Shown here: positions 27,031 to 35,669 of the stretch, piece by piece
How positions within the stretch are numbered: position 1 is the stretch's first letter
Layout: each line of letters begins with the position of its first letter
Source: Actinomycetota bacterium
Lineage (GTDB): Bacteria > Actinomycetota > Thermoleophilia > Solirubrobacterales > Solirubrobacteraceae
NCBI GenBank assembly: GCA_005883215.1
Contig: VAYS01000007.1
Span: forward strand, 124,001 to 188,000
Direction of reading: 5' to 3'
Length of the DNA: 64,000 bases
Notes under the pieces: generated by a model
The model's input: only the letters and a program-made list of their open reading frames with translations
What the model was told of the DNA's origin: nothing
Databases searched by the model: none
Program-made: the position numbers and the translations under genes

Positions 27031-27060
27031 TCAGCGCACGAGCTCTCAGCGCACCAGCTT
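27031..27060 (-). repeat. 15 bp tandem duplication at the DUF1501 stop codon
   Basis: Two near-identical 15 bp units. On the minus strand each encodes (K/E)-L-V-R-stop, so the DUF1501 gene is followed by a copy of its own last codons and a second stop. Confidence 0.6.
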
Positions 27061-28431
27061 GGGCCGGGCGAAGGACCCGGCGCCGGGGATGACCGCGGCC
27101 GCGTCCTGACCCAGCCACTGCTCGAGCAGGGCGCAGTACATGCCCCGGAAGTCCGACGTCATGCGCAGGTTGTCGCGATCGTCGAGCCTGCCCAGGCCGG
27201 GGAACTCGCCCACCAGGCCTCCAGTGGTGCGGGTGCCGATGACGAATCCGGCGCCGGCGGCCCCGTGGTCGGTGCCCGACCCGTTCTCCTTGGGGCGGCG
27301 ACCGAACTCGCTCCACAGCTGCGTGAGCACGCGGTCGGCCAGTCCGCGGGCCTCGAGGTCGCGCTGAAAGGCCAGCACGGCGTCGCCCACCGCCTGGATA
27401 CGGGGAGCAAAGTGCGCGGCCTGGTCGGCGTGGGTATCGAAGTCGCCGTCGTGGGCTTCGACGGCCACCACCCGCAGCGGCAGCCCGGCGGCGATCATCG
27501 CCGCCACCGCGGCCAGCCGCTCGGCCAGGTCGCCCTTGGGATAGGGCACCGGCGAGCGGTAATCGGGCTCTCCGTCCTTGGAGACCAGGCCCCGCAGTTG
27601 GCCGCGCAGATGCCCGGCGGCGGCCGAGACGCCGCGGGCGCTGCCCAGGAAGGGCTCGTTGACCGGGGTGGCCACCGCGCCCAGGCCGCCGATCGCGTCG
27701 AGCATCGGGGTGGCCACCGGAGATTCGACCCCCGGGGTGTCGAACGTGTAGGCGGCGGGCGACTCCAGCGTGGCCACCGGCACCCGGCGGGGGGCCAGGG
27801 CGGGGGCGAGCGAGTCGTTTAGCGACAGGCCCTGGAGGGGGTTGGCGGGTGTACCGGCCGCGTCGAGGTAGCGGCCCAGCCATCCGACGCGAAGCGAGGC
27901 GTCGGTGGCGCCTACCTCCCAGTAGTGGCGCGAGGTGAAGTGCGACTGATCGGGGTGGTCGTAGCCGACGGCGGGGAATACGCTGACCTTGCCCTCGCCG
28001 TGAAGCGCGGCCAGGGCGCCGGCGGCCGGGTGGAAGTGAAGCCGGGAGTCCTCCGGCAGCGGCGTGCCCTGGTCCCCCGGTAGCCCCAGCGAGGGCCGCA
28101 GGGTCGGGTAGGCGGGATCGCCCACCGGGGCGAGCAGCGTGAGGCTGTCCCACCCCCCGGGGGCGAAGATCGACACCAGTACGCGACCGTCGCCGGGCAG
28201 CGCCGCGGCCTCGGCCACGCCCTCGGACAGGGCGCCCAGGCGCAGGTGCGAGGCGCCGTAGACCGACAGGGTCAGGGCGCCGCCGCGCAGCAGCAGCGAG
28301 CGCCGGCTGAGCCCGGTGCCCGCGGGCACCGGCATCCCGCGCTCGATCGCCGGCAACCCGTCGCCGGCGCGCGCCGCGGCGGCGTGCAGCAGGCGCGAGC
28401 GGGTGTAGGAGCTACAGCAGGAGTCGCCCAT
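27046..28431 (-). CDS. DUF1501 family protein
   Basis: A 461-residue member of the DUF1501 family (alkaline-phosphatase/sulfatase-like fold, function unknown). A Tat-like segment is seen at about 42-62 (LSRRSLLLRGGALTLSVYGA). Family features are VSIFAPGGWDSLTLLAPVGDP, QSHFTSRHYWE, the HDGDFDTHADQ metal-ligand-like motif, SEFGRRPKENGSGTDHGAAG and DFRGMYCALLEQWLG. Its ATG overlaps the stop of the DUF1800 gene by one base (TGATG). DUF1501 and DUF1800 genes are paired in many phyla and are thought to act together outside the cytoplasm. Confidence 0.88.
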   Translation of the reverse strand: MGDSCCSSYTRSRLLHAAAARAGDGLPAIERGMPVPAGTGLSRRSLLLRGGALTLSVYGASHLRLGALSEGVAEAAALPGDGRVLVSIFAPGGWDSLTLLAPVGDPAYPTLRPSLGLPGDQGTPLPEDSRLHFHPAAGALAALHGEGKVSVFPAVGYDHPDQSHFTSRHYWEVGATDASLRVGWLGRYLDAAGTPANPLQGLSLNDSLAPALAPRRVPVATLESPAAYTFDTPGVESPVATPMLDAIGGLGAVATPVNEPFLGSARGVSAAAGHLRGQLRGLVSKDGEPDYRSPVPYPKGDLAERLAAVAAMIAAGLPLRVVAVEAHDGDFDTHADQAAHFAPRIQAVGDAVLAFQRDLEARGLADRVLTQLWSEFGRRPKENGSGTDHGAAGAGFVIGTRTTGGLVGEFPGLGRLDDRDNLRMTSDFRGMYCALLEQWLGQDAAAVIPGAGSFARPKLVR

Positions 28432-29909
28432 CAGCAGGTGTGGTAGTCGGGGGCGGTCAGGATCAGCTGGCGCAGGGCGTTATGGCGCATGGAGCGCAGG
28501 CGGGCCGGCACGCCGCGGCGGTGGGGCTTGCCGGTGACGCGGGCGGCGAAGCGCACCAGGTAGTCGAGTGTGCCCGCGGAGAGGGGCGGATTCCCGAGCG
28601 CCCGAAGCGCCGCGCCCGTCGCCTGGGCCGGGCTCTCGCGCACCCGCGCGCGCGTATCGTGACCGTTGGACAGGTAGGGCCCCAAGGCCAGTGCCGCCGC
28701 GTCCCAGCGTCCCTTGAAGGTCGAGGTGTCAAGCCAGCGGTCCTGCCTCCACCCCGAGACGTCGGGCGGGTGGAACAGCCGTTGGTTGGTGGCCTCGGCC
28801 AGGTCCACCCAGTGGTCCGAGCGCACGCCCGAGCCCAGCGCCCGCAGCATGCCGGCGGCGTGCACCACCGGCGGCTTGGTCATCGCCGGGCCGGCGTAGA
28901 ACGACGGGTGCAGCAGGATCTGCTCGAGCACCGCGCGGGTCGAGTAGCCGGTCTGGACGTACAGGCGCGAGAGCGAGTCGACGGCGCCGGCGTCGGGCGC
29001 CACCGGGTTGAAGTAGCCCCACAGCTTGGTCACGTAAAAGGAGGCGTGCAGCGGGTGCTCGAGGCACAGGCGCACCGAGTCCTCCCAGGTAAAGCGTCCG
29101 GCCTGACCGAAGACCGTCTTGCGTCCCGCGTCGTGCAGGGAGTCGACGTAGCGAAAGCCGCCCGCGCCCTTGTCGGAGGAGTCGCTGGCGAAACCGCTCA
29201 GCGATCGCGCCTGCTCGCGCACGTCGGTTTCGCTGTAGGCGCCGCGATCGGCGCCCAAGGAGAACAGCTCCATCATCTCCCGGCCGTAGTTCTCGTTGAT
29301 GCGCCGTACGTGGTTGCGCCGACCGTCCAGCCACATCAGCATCGCGGGGTCCACGGTGACCGCGTGAAACAGCTCGGCGAAGGAGCCCAGCGCGTGGCTA
29401 CGCAGCAGGCTGTTCTGGTCGAGCATCAGCTTCTGGCTGTCGACCTTGTCGTCGGAGGTGGCAAACCAGTCGTGGTAGTTGAGGGTCATGCGCTCGACCA
29501 GGGGTTGGTCGGAGCGCACCATGCGATCCAGCCACCACAGGTGGTCGTGGCCCTCGAGATCGGTGGGAGCCAGGGCCGCGCCGCTCTGGGTGTGGGGCGG
29601 CGGCCCGACCAGGTTTGCCTCCCCCGTGGGACGGGTGAGGCTGTACACCGCGGCCTGGCGCGAGAGCCCGGCGAGCGCCTCGGCCTCGCCGGGCCGGGGC
29701 CCGAAGCCGGCCCGCCACAACAGCCGGTGGGCGTCGAGGAGGCGCTGGCTCGGCCGAGCCGGAAGCCCCCGGCCCGCGGCCCGGCGGCGCCGGCGCTTGG
29801 GGCGGCGCCGTCGGCGCTTGGGGCGGCGCGCGGCGGCGCTGGCGCCGAGGGGAGCCGCCAAGGCCGCCTCGCCTGCCCGGCCCGCGTGTGCTCTGCGGAC
29901 TGCGCTCAC
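28431..29909 (-). CDS. DUF1800 family protein
   Basis: A 492-residue DUF1800 protein, unknown function. It opens with a basic stretch holding a duplicated PKRRRRR motif, then family blocks HRLLWRAGFGP, PLVERMTLNYHDWFATS, RSHALGSFAEL, NENYGREMMELFSLG, FYVTKLWGYF and PPDVSGW. The GTG at 29909 is chosen because it overlaps the stop codon of the upstream PKD gene by 4 nt (GTGA); the open frame upstream of it is a shadow of that gene. No clear signal peptide precedes the core, so export, if any, may depend on the DUF1501 partner. Confidence 0.86.
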   Translation of the reverse strand: MSAVRRAHAGRAGEAALAAPLGASAAARRPKRRRRRPKRRRRRAAGRGLPARPSQRLLDAHRLLWRAGFGPRPGEAEALAGLSRQAAVYSLTRPTGEANLVGPPPHTQSGAALAPTDLEGHDHLWWLDRMVRSDQPLVERMTLNYHDWFATSDDKVDSQKLMLDQNSLLRSHALGSFAELFHAVTVDPAMLMWLDGRRNHVRRINENYGREMMELFSLGADRGAYSETDVREQARSLSGFASDSSDKGAGGFRYVDSLHDAGRKTVFGQAGRFTWEDSVRLCLEHPLHASFYVTKLWGYFNPVAPDAGAVDSLSRLYVQTGYSTRAVLEQILLHPSFYAGPAMTKPPVVHAAGMLRALGSGVRSDHWVDLAEATNQRLFHPPDVSGWRQDRWLDTSTFKGRWDAAALALGPYLSNGHDTRARVRESPAQATGAALRALGNPPLSAGTLDYLVRFAARVTGKPHRRGVPARLRSMRHNALRQLILTAPDYHTC

Positions 29910-31864
29910 GGGCTCACGGAGACGGTGTGGCTGGTGCTGGCCGTCTTTCCCGAGTCGTCGGTCACGGTCAGCCGGACCCGGTAGGAGCCGGCGGCCGCGT
30001 AGCGGTGGCCGGCGGTCGGTCCGGTGGCGCTGGCCCCGTCTCCGAAGCTCCAGGAGTAGGCGACGACCACCCCGTCGGGGTCGCTGGAGGAGCTGCCATC
30101 GACGGTCACGGTGGCCCCCACCCGGGCCGAGCCGCCGACCGAGAACGCCGCCAGCGGAGGACGGTCGGCGATGGTCACCGTCTGGTGGGTGCTGGCGGTA
30201 AGGCCGGCATCGTCGGTCACGGTCAGCGTCACCGTGTAGGTGCCGGCGCGGGCGTAGGCGTGCTGCGGGGCGGCGGTGTTGGCGGTGCCGCCGTCCCCGA
30301 AGTTCCAGGCGTAGGCCACGATCTTGCCGTCGGAATCGCTGGAGGAGCTGCCGTCGAAGCCCAGGTTGGTCGCCGTCAGCAGAGAGCTCCCGCCGGTGCG
30401 GATCCGGGCGGTGGGCGGCTGGTCGACCACGGTCATCGGGGCGGAGGCGAGGGCGCTCTGCCCGGCGTCGTCGGCCACGCGTATGCGGATGGTGTGGCTG
30501 CCCCCGGAACGGAAGGTCGTCGCGAACGAGGTCGTTCCGGCCTGAAAGCCGGCGCCCTGGCCGTCGTCCCACTGATAGCTGTTGATCGCGCCGTCACCGG
30601 GGCTGGCGGTGACCGTGCACTGGACCCGCTGGCCCACCCCCAGGCTGCTGTGGTCGCAGGACACGGTTGCGGTGGGAGGGCTGGGGCCGCCGATCACCGC
30701 CTGGGCGTCGGCCTCGTCGATCCGACCGGCGTCGTCGGTGACGCGCAGGCGGACGGTGTAGACGCCCGGGGCGGAGTAGGTGAACACCGGCAACGCGCCG
30801 CCGGTGGTGAAGCCCCCGTCGCCCGAGTCCCAGGAGAACGAGGCGATCGTGGCGTCGAAGTCGGTCGAGGAGGTGGCGTAGGCGCGCACCGGCTGACCCA
30901 CCTTGGCGTGGTCGGGCGACAGCTTCAGCACCGCCCTGGGTCCACCCGTCCGCACGTTCACCACCCGGGTCATGCGGCTGCGCCGGCGCCCGTCGCTCAG
31001 GATCAGCGACACTGTGTAGGAGCCGTTGGCGACGAAGACGTGGGTGACTGTCTGGCCGTGTGCCGGGGCCGCACCGTCGCCGAAATCCCAGGTGAGCCGC
31101 GCGCCGCGCCCGGACGAGTCCTCGCTGGTGAGCGTCAGCGGCTTGTTGGCGGGCACCGAGAGCCCGGGATAGGCGCTGATGCGCGCGGTCAGCGGCTCCC
31201 GACGCACGTCGGCCGGGACGGCGCGCAGCCGGCGGGCACGGAACCGGGGCGATGGGGCCAGGGCGACATAGCCCTGGGCGTCAGAGAACGAGCGCAGGCG
31301 CCTGCGCACGGCGCCGCCGACCCCGCCCTCGATCGTCGTCAACTGCCGGTGGCGAAATACGGCCTCGACGATCGCCACGTGGTGGTCCTGCACCAGGATC
31401 TCACCGGGCGCGGGGGTGTGGCGCCAGCGGTGCGTCGCCTGGGCCCAGCCCCGGATGTCCGAGGCCAGGGTCAGGCCGGTGCCCTTCGGGCCCACTGGCG
31501 CCCCCGCCTGGCGGGCGACGTAGGAGACGAAGGCCCCGGACCACGGAGCCCCGGCCACCGCTCCGGCGGTCGCCGCCCGGTAGCGCGCGATGTCGGGGGC
31601 GTCTTCGGAGCCAACCACGATCTCGCGTACGTGCCGGGCGAGCTCGCGCCGCGCCGCGGCGATCAGGTGTGAGGCGACGGCGCCGCGGCGGGCGGCGCGG
31701 TGCGCGGCACCGCTGGCCAGGGCAGCGGGCGGTGCGATGGCGGCCAGCGCCGCCAGGAAGACGATGAGTGCGCCGGCGGTCGTTCGAGGCGATCGGCGAT
31801 GTCCGGCGAGGGCGCTGGCCAGGGGCCCGCGCGCGGCCGGGCGCGGGGGACGGCGGTCATTCAT
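29906..31864 (-). CDS. Secreted CHAP/NlpC-like plus five-PKD-repeat protein
   Basis: About 652 residues. A signal peptide (about 30-50, AGALIVFLAALAAIAPPAA) is followed by a CHAP/amidase-like domain (about 60-210) where the usual WCGAFVS active-site block reads PWSGAFVSYVARQAG, so Cys is replaced by Ser, while a later HHVAIVE keeps a histidine. Five PKD-type beta domains follow (WDFGDG, WDSGDGG, WDDGQG, WNFGDG and WSFGDG signatures). PKD repeats mediate extracellular binding. It is the first gene of a coupled operon with DUF1800 and DUF1501. The start is ATG 31864 (GTG 31882 is an alternative); a TAGGTT box lies 20-25 nt upstream of the ATG. Confidence 0.82.
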   Translation of the reverse strand: MNDRRPPRPAARGPLASALAGHRRSPRTTAGALIVFLAALAAIAPPAALASGAAHRAARRGAVASHLIAAARRELARHVREIVVGSEDAPDIARYRAATAGAVAGAPWSGAFVSYVARQAGAPVGPKGTGLTLASDIRGWAQATHRWRHTPAPGEILVQDHHVAIVEAVFRHRQLTTIEGGVGGAVRRRLRSFSDAQGYVALAPSPRFRARRLRAVPADVRREPLTARISAYPGLSVPANKPLTLTSEDSSGRGARLTWDFGDGAAPAHGQTVTHVFVANGSYTVSLILSDGRRRSRMTRVVNVRTGGPRAVLKLSPDHAKVGQPVRAYATSSTDFDATIASFSWDSGDGGFTTGGALPVFTYSAPGVYTVRLRVTDDAGRIDEADAQAVIGGPSPPTATVSCDHSSLGVGQRVQCTVTASPGDGAINSYQWDDGQGAGFQAGTTSFATTFRSGGSHTIRIRVADDAGQSALASAPMTVVDQPPTARIRTGGSSLLTATNLGFDGSSSSDSDGKIVAYAWNFGDGGTANTAAPQHAYARAGTYTVTLTVTDDAGLTASTHQTVTIADRPPLAAFSVGGSARVGATVTVDGSSSSDPDGVVVAYSWSFGDGASATGPTAGHRYAAAGSYRVRLTVTDDSGKTASTSHTVSVSP

Positions 31865-32079
31865 CAGGCGATGCAGGAACACAGGAACCTAGTCAGCGGT
31901 CGCGGGGCCCCCGCTGGCCCTGGACGGGTGTTCCATCACCACTTTTGGATCGCCGAAGGGCCCGGGGAGGGCGCTTCAGAGATATCGGCGGCGGGGTGTC
32001 GTGGCCTTGAGCGACCTGGCCCGTCCTGTCCGCTGGGCGACGTCGGCGCCCGTGGCGAACTCCGATGAGACAACCGCAC

Positions 32080-32108
32080 TTGACTGCCTCAAAGGCATCG
32101 CGTAGGTT
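32080..32108 (+). promoter_or_regulatory. Promoter of the secreted hydrolase gene
   Basis: TTGACT (32080-32085), 17 nt spacer, TAGGTT (32103-32108), the best housekeeping promoter in the window. The start site near 32115 leaves about 42 nt, including AGGGAGAAG, before ATG 32157. The divergent region 31883-32079 shows no gene. Confidence 0.65.
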
Positions 32109-32156
32109 TCGGGCCGCCGACCGAGAGCGTGGGACTCTCGGTGGTAGGGAGAAGAC

Positions 32157-34376
32157 ATGAGGCTGGGGATCGTCTTGAGGCGCGGCGCCGGTCTGGCGCT
32201 GTTTTTGCTCGTCCTCGGTGTGGGGGCGCAGGCGCAGGCCGGATCGCTGCCCAGCGTGGCTTCCGGGCCCCGGCCCGGCCCCGACGCGCTGTACCTGGGG
32301 CCCGCCGCCGCCCCTCAGCTCGAGAACTCCGCACCGTGGAAGGCGCCGCCGATCCTGGTCTCCGGCGCCACCGCGTACCGCGAGGGCGAGTTCCTCTATC
32401 AGGACTTCCTCTACGACGACCACGGCGCCGCGGGCGTCCCCGATCTCAACGCGCCGATCGGACCCAACGCCTTCCTCTTCTCGCCCACCGCCGGTACCTA
32501 CACCTACCCCACCGACCCGGTCTACCACCACAACGCGGGCGACCTGGTCGAGTTCAGGGTCAAGCCGCTGGCCGACGCGACCGCCTTTCGCGTCACCCTC
32601 AACACGCTCGACGACCCCGCGCGGGTCGCCTTTACGATCGCGCTCGGGGGCACCCCGGGCGCCAACCTGACCTGGCCCCACCAGGCGGGGGTGTCCTCGC
32701 CGGCGAGCCGCTTCCTGACCGTCCACGGCACCAGCGCCGAGCTCACCGACCCGGCCACCGGCGCTGCCGCCGCGCCCGCGCCGACGGTCGCGGTGGACCT
32801 TACCCGGCGCCAGTTTGACGTCCGCGTGCCACACGCGGCGTGGGACCCCGGCCGGGGCACCGTGCGCATGACGATCGGGGTGGGGCTATGGGACCCGCAG
32901 ACCGGTCACTACCTGGTCCCGGCCGCCGGCTCGGCCACCGCCACCACGCCAGGTGGAGCCGGTCCAACCGGCGCCGCGATCGTCAACGTCGGGCCGCGGC
33001 TGAACGAGCCCTATCCGGACCTTTCGTTGCCCTCCACCTTCACGTTGGGCGACTCCGCCGTCGGTGCCGCGGTGCAGGCGCGCTGGTGGCGCGAGCGAAA
33101 CCAGGCCGACGCGCTGCGTCTGGGCGACGTCAGCCCGTTCTCCGCCGACGTCGACTTCGCGAAGCTCGCCGCGAAGGTCGCGGACAACACCGCCGTGCCC
33201 AAGACCGGTCCGATCAACCGGATCCTGCCCAGCCACTACTCTTTCGGGCAGGGCTTTGACCCGTCTAAGGTGTGCTTCGATCTGGGCTCCAACTTCAGCG
33301 CCGGCGCCGGGTGCATCGGGCGGCTGGTGGGCCAGCTGCAGCCCTACGCGCTCTACGTGCCCCCCGACCGGCCCGTGCCCACGCACGGCTGGGGCCTGAC
33401 GCTCCTGCTGCACTCGCTGTCGGCCAACCAGAATCAGTACTCAGCCTCGCGCAACCAGTCGGAGCTGGGAAACCGCGGTCCGGGATCGCTGGTGCTCACC
33501 CCGAGCGGGCGCGGTCCGGACGGTTTCTACGCCGGCTTCGCCGAGGCGGACACCTTCGAGGCCTGGGCCGACGTCGCTCGGCGCTACAAGCTCGATCCCA
33601 ACTGGTCCGCCGTGAGCGGCTACTCGATGGGCGGCTTTGGCACCTATCGACTGCTGGCGCGTTACCCGGACCTGTTCTCGCGCGGGTTCTCCACCGTGGG
33701 GATCCCCGGTGTCGCCGACCCTCAGGTGCCGGCGCTGCGCAACACGCCAATCATGGCTTGGAACGTGGCGGGCGACGAGCTCGTTCCCATCAACGAGAGC
33801 GAGGCGGCCGAGAAGCATCTCGCCGCCGCCGGCCTGCGCTTCGCCGAGTGGCTATTCCCCGCCGCCGACCATCTCACGCTGGCCACCAATGACGAGTACG
33901 GGCCAGCGGCTGACTTCCTCGGGACCGCCAGGGTCGACCGCGACCCGCCGCACGTGACCTACGTGGTGCAGCCCAAGGAGGATTCGAGCGCCGCGAGCGC
34001 GGTGGCCGACCATGGCTACTGGGTGTCGGGGGTGACGCTGCGCGACGCCGGTGCGTCCCCGGTGGGCACCGCCGACGTGCGCTCTGAGGGTTTCGGCGTC
34101 GGCGACGCGCCGGTCCTGGGGGTGCAGACCGGGGGAGGGGCGCTGCTTGGCGGCTACCACGGGCCGATGCCCTACGTCTCGCGCTCGCAGGACTGGGGCC
34201 CCGCCCCCAGCGCGTCGGTGCGCGACGCGCTGGACATCACCGCCACCAACGTCTCGAACATAAGCATCGATCCCACGCGCGCCCGCGTCAGCTGCAACGC
34301 CCAGCTCAACGTCGCCACCGATGGGCCTCTGACCGTGACGCTCGCCGGATGCGGAAGCCACAGCTTCGGCGCCTAG
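32157..34376 (+). CDS. Secreted alpha/beta hydrolase (esterase/peptidase-like)
   Basis: A 739-residue exported protein. Signal peptide (1-28, AQA-G), an N-terminal beta-rich region (about 50-330) like C-terminal-binding or DOMON-type domains of glucodextranases, then an alpha/beta-hydrolase domain with the nucleophile elbow GYSMGG (about residues 487-492), a downstream DELVPINES (likely acid) and PAADHLTL (likely catalytic His). A C-terminal beta domain ends the protein. The PHB-depolymerase/feruloyl-esterase group has a similar arrangement. The natural substrate cannot be named. AGGGAGAAG before the ATG supports the start. Confidence 0.8.
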   Translation: MRLGIVLRRGAGLALFLLVLGVGAQAQAGSLPSVASGPRPGPDALYLGPAAAPQLENSAPWKAPPILVSGATAYREGEFLYQDFLYDDHGAAGVPDLNAPIGPNAFLFSPTAGTYTYPTDPVYHHNAGDLVEFRVKPLADATAFRVTLNTLDDPARVAFTIALGGTPGANLTWPHQAGVSSPASRFLTVHGTSAELTDPATGAAAAPAPTVAVDLTRRQFDVRVPHAAWDPGRGTVRMTIGVGLWDPQTGHYLVPAAGSATATTPGGAGPTGAAIVNVGPRLNEPYPDLSLPSTFTLGDSAVGAAVQARWWRERNQADALRLGDVSPFSADVDFAKLAAKVADNTAVPKTGPINRILPSHYSFGQGFDPSKVCFDLGSNFSAGAGCIGRLVGQLQPYALYVPPDRPVPTHGWGLTLLLHSLSANQNQYSASRNQSELGNRGPGSLVLTPSGRGPDGFYAGFAEADTFEAWADVARRYKLDPNWSAVSGYSMGGFGTYRLLARYPDLFSRGFSTVGIPGVADPQVPALRNTPIMAWNVAGDELVPINESEAAEKHLAAAGLRFAEWLFPAADHLTLATNDEYGPAADFLGTARVDRDPPHVTYVVQPKEDSSAASAVADHGYWVSGVTLRDAGASPVGTADVRSEGFGVGDAPVLGVQTGGGALLGGYHGPMPYVSRSQDWGPAPSASVRDALDITATNVSNISIDPTRARVSCNAQLNVATDGPLTVTLAGCGSHSFGA

Positions 34377-34379
34377 CGG

Positions 34380-34409
34380 TTGCTGACGCCGCTCGCCGGC
34401 TCCTAGAAT
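34380..34409 (+). promoter_or_regulatory. Promoter of ssrA
   Basis: TTGCTG (34380-34385), 18 nt spacer, TAGAAT (34404-34409), directly after the hydrolase stop codon. The start site near 34416 precedes the mature tmRNA 5' end (34431), so a short leader would be removed by RNase P. Confidence 0.6.
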
Positions 34410-34430
34410 GTAGAGACAACAAACATCCCC

Positions 34431-34792
34431 GGGGACGACAGGCTTCGACGCGGTCGGTTCGCGGGGGTGGTTGCGAGTCGAGGTCCCGGGAGGCCTCGTT
34501 AAACACCCGGGAACCAATAAGTGCGGACTCTCACGAGTACGCCCTCGTCGCTTAGTTAGAAGCTAAGTGAGAGGTCTCGGCCTCCGCCCGCCCGCGGCGG
34601 GGATCTCCGGGATCAGATAGCGGGCTCACCCGGGAAGGCCCGCCTCCGCCGACCCGGGGACACCTTCAGGAGGCTGGCCCCGAGCAACCCGGCCGGCGAG
34701 GCGACCTCGGGGCGAGATCAGAGCGCCGGCTACGCTCGTAGAAGCCACCTCTTGCGCGATCGCGGACGCGGGTTCGATTCCCGCCGTCTCCA
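34431..34792 (+). ncRNA. ssrA: Transfer-messenger RNA (tmRNA)
   Basis: About 362 nt. The 5' end GGGGACG pairs with CGTCTCC (34785-34791) to form the tRNA-like acceptor stem, with a G-U wobble at the third pair, the alanine identity element; A34792 is the discriminator. The T-arm GCGGGTTCGATTCCCGC is typical. The tag reading frame starts at GCG 34523 and encodes ADSHEYALVA before TAG (34553-34555). Pseudoknot-like GC helices fill the remainder. CCA is not encoded and must be added. With SmpB it rescues stalled ribosomes and tags the protein for proteolysis. Confidence 0.96.
34523..34555 (+). CDS. tmRNA proteolysis-tag reading frame
   Basis: Resume codon GCG followed by nine more codons: A-D-S-H-E-Y-A-L-V-A, then TAG. 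The end ALVA differs from the common ALAA but keeps the small hydrophobic C-terminus recognised by Clp proteases. Confidence 0.9.
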   Translation, partial: ADSHEYALVA

Positions 34793-34798
34793 CTAAAC

Positions 34799-34850
34799 AG
34801 CCCTGCCGGGCGTGTTCGGCGCGCGCGGAAGCGCCCGGGGTTACCGGGCT
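34799..34850. terminator. Bidirectional terminator between ssrA and the convergent small secreted protein gene
   Basis: Nested inverted repeats: outer AGCCC/GGGCT (34799-34803, 34846-34850) and inner CCGGGCG/CGCCCGG (34806-34812, 34832-34838). Confidence 0.45.
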
Positions 34851-34866
34851 GATTCCGCGGCGAAGG

Positions 34867-35361
34867 TCAGTAGGTGATCGTGCCCGTCTGGTGGATCGTG
34901 GTGACCTTGCCCAGGCCGGGGCTGGTGCCGGTGAAGGTGATCTTGCCCTTTGCGCCTTTGTAGCGGTCGGTGCCAGCGGTGATCGTGGTCGTGCCGGCGT
35001 AGTTGATGGTGCCGTCGGGCTGTGGGGTGGCGGTGCCTTGGATCTTGCCGCTCACGCTCCCGTGGGCGAAGAAGGCCGTGCCTTTGCCGGTGAAGCCGAT
35101 CTTTCCGCCTGCGACCGGGCCGGTGACCGTCAGGTGGTCCACGTTCGCCCCGTTGCCGCCCACGTTCGATTTGTTCGTCCCGGCGTTAGTGACTGTGCTG
35201 CCAGCTGCCGGCACGCTACCGGTCTGTGAGATCTCTGCCTCTTGGACTAGCGCGGTTACTTTGTGCGCGCTCGACTTGTGTCTGGTCTTGGCCTGGGCGA
35301 GCGGGACGCCGAAGACGGCCAGCGCGAGCAGCGCGACGATCGATGCGATGGGCTTGAGCAT
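34867..35361 (-). CDS. Small secreted beta-rich protein
   Basis: A 164-residue protein with a signal peptide (MLKPIASIVALLALAVFGVP, AQA-K cleavage). The mature part is Gly/Thr-rich with repeated short strands (GKGTAFFAHGSVSGKIQGTA, TINYAGTTTITAGTDRYKGA, GKITFTGT), a pattern like allene-oxide-cyclase-type or lipocalin-like beta barrels; no firm family. ATAGGAGG 4 nt before the ATG at 35361 decides the start; an in-frame ATG at 35430 overlaps the upstream stop by 4 nt. Last gene of a three-gene minus-strand set. Confidence 0.7.
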   Translation of the reverse strand: MLKPIASIVALLALAVFGVPLAQAKTRHKSSAHKVTALVQEAEISQTGSVPAAGSTVTNAGTNKSNVGGNGANVDHLTVTGPVAGGKIGFTGKGTAFFAHGSVSGKIQGTATPQPDGTINYAGTTTITAGTDRYKGAKGKITFTGTSPGLGKVTTIHQTGTITY

Positions 35362-35426
35362 GGAGCCTCCTATCGGGAATTTGGCGAAGCAGGGTTCGGG
35401 GTTTCGTTCCGCTCCTACGGGCTGTC

Positions 35427-35654
35427 TCATCGGGTCCCCCTCGTCCAGTTGCGCACGTCGATCGCGATGTCCTTGCCGACGCGGCTCGGCGTTAGCGCTC
35501 CCGGCTGCCCTCCGTAGAGGTCGTGGTACTCGCGCTGGTTGATCGCGCTGCCGGTGCGCGTCCACCAGCTCCAGCTGACCGCGAACACCGACAACACCGT
35601 GAAGCCGAGGACCAACCAGCTTCCGCCAGCGACCGCAAATCCGAACGTAGCCAT
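35427..35654 (-). CDS. Small single-pass membrane protein
   Basis: 75 residues: one N-terminal hydrophobic helix (about 8-30, WLVLGFTVLSVFAVSWSWW) and a polar tail of about 45 residues. AAGGAGAG lies 8 nt before the ATG. It sits between two other small genes on the same strand (gaps 15 and 65 nt). No family recognised. Confidence 0.6.
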   Translation of the reverse strand: MATFGFAVAGGSWLVLGFTVLSVFAVSWSWWTRTGSAINQREYHDLYGGQPGALTPSRVGKDIAIDVRNWTRGTR

Positions 35655-35669
35655 GTCGTCTCTCCTTGA

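Noticed and set aside
29888-31672. 594-codon plus-strand open frame across the PKD gene
   Set aside because: The PKD signatures on the minus strand show which strand is coding; the plus frame is Gly/Val/Arg filler with no domain.
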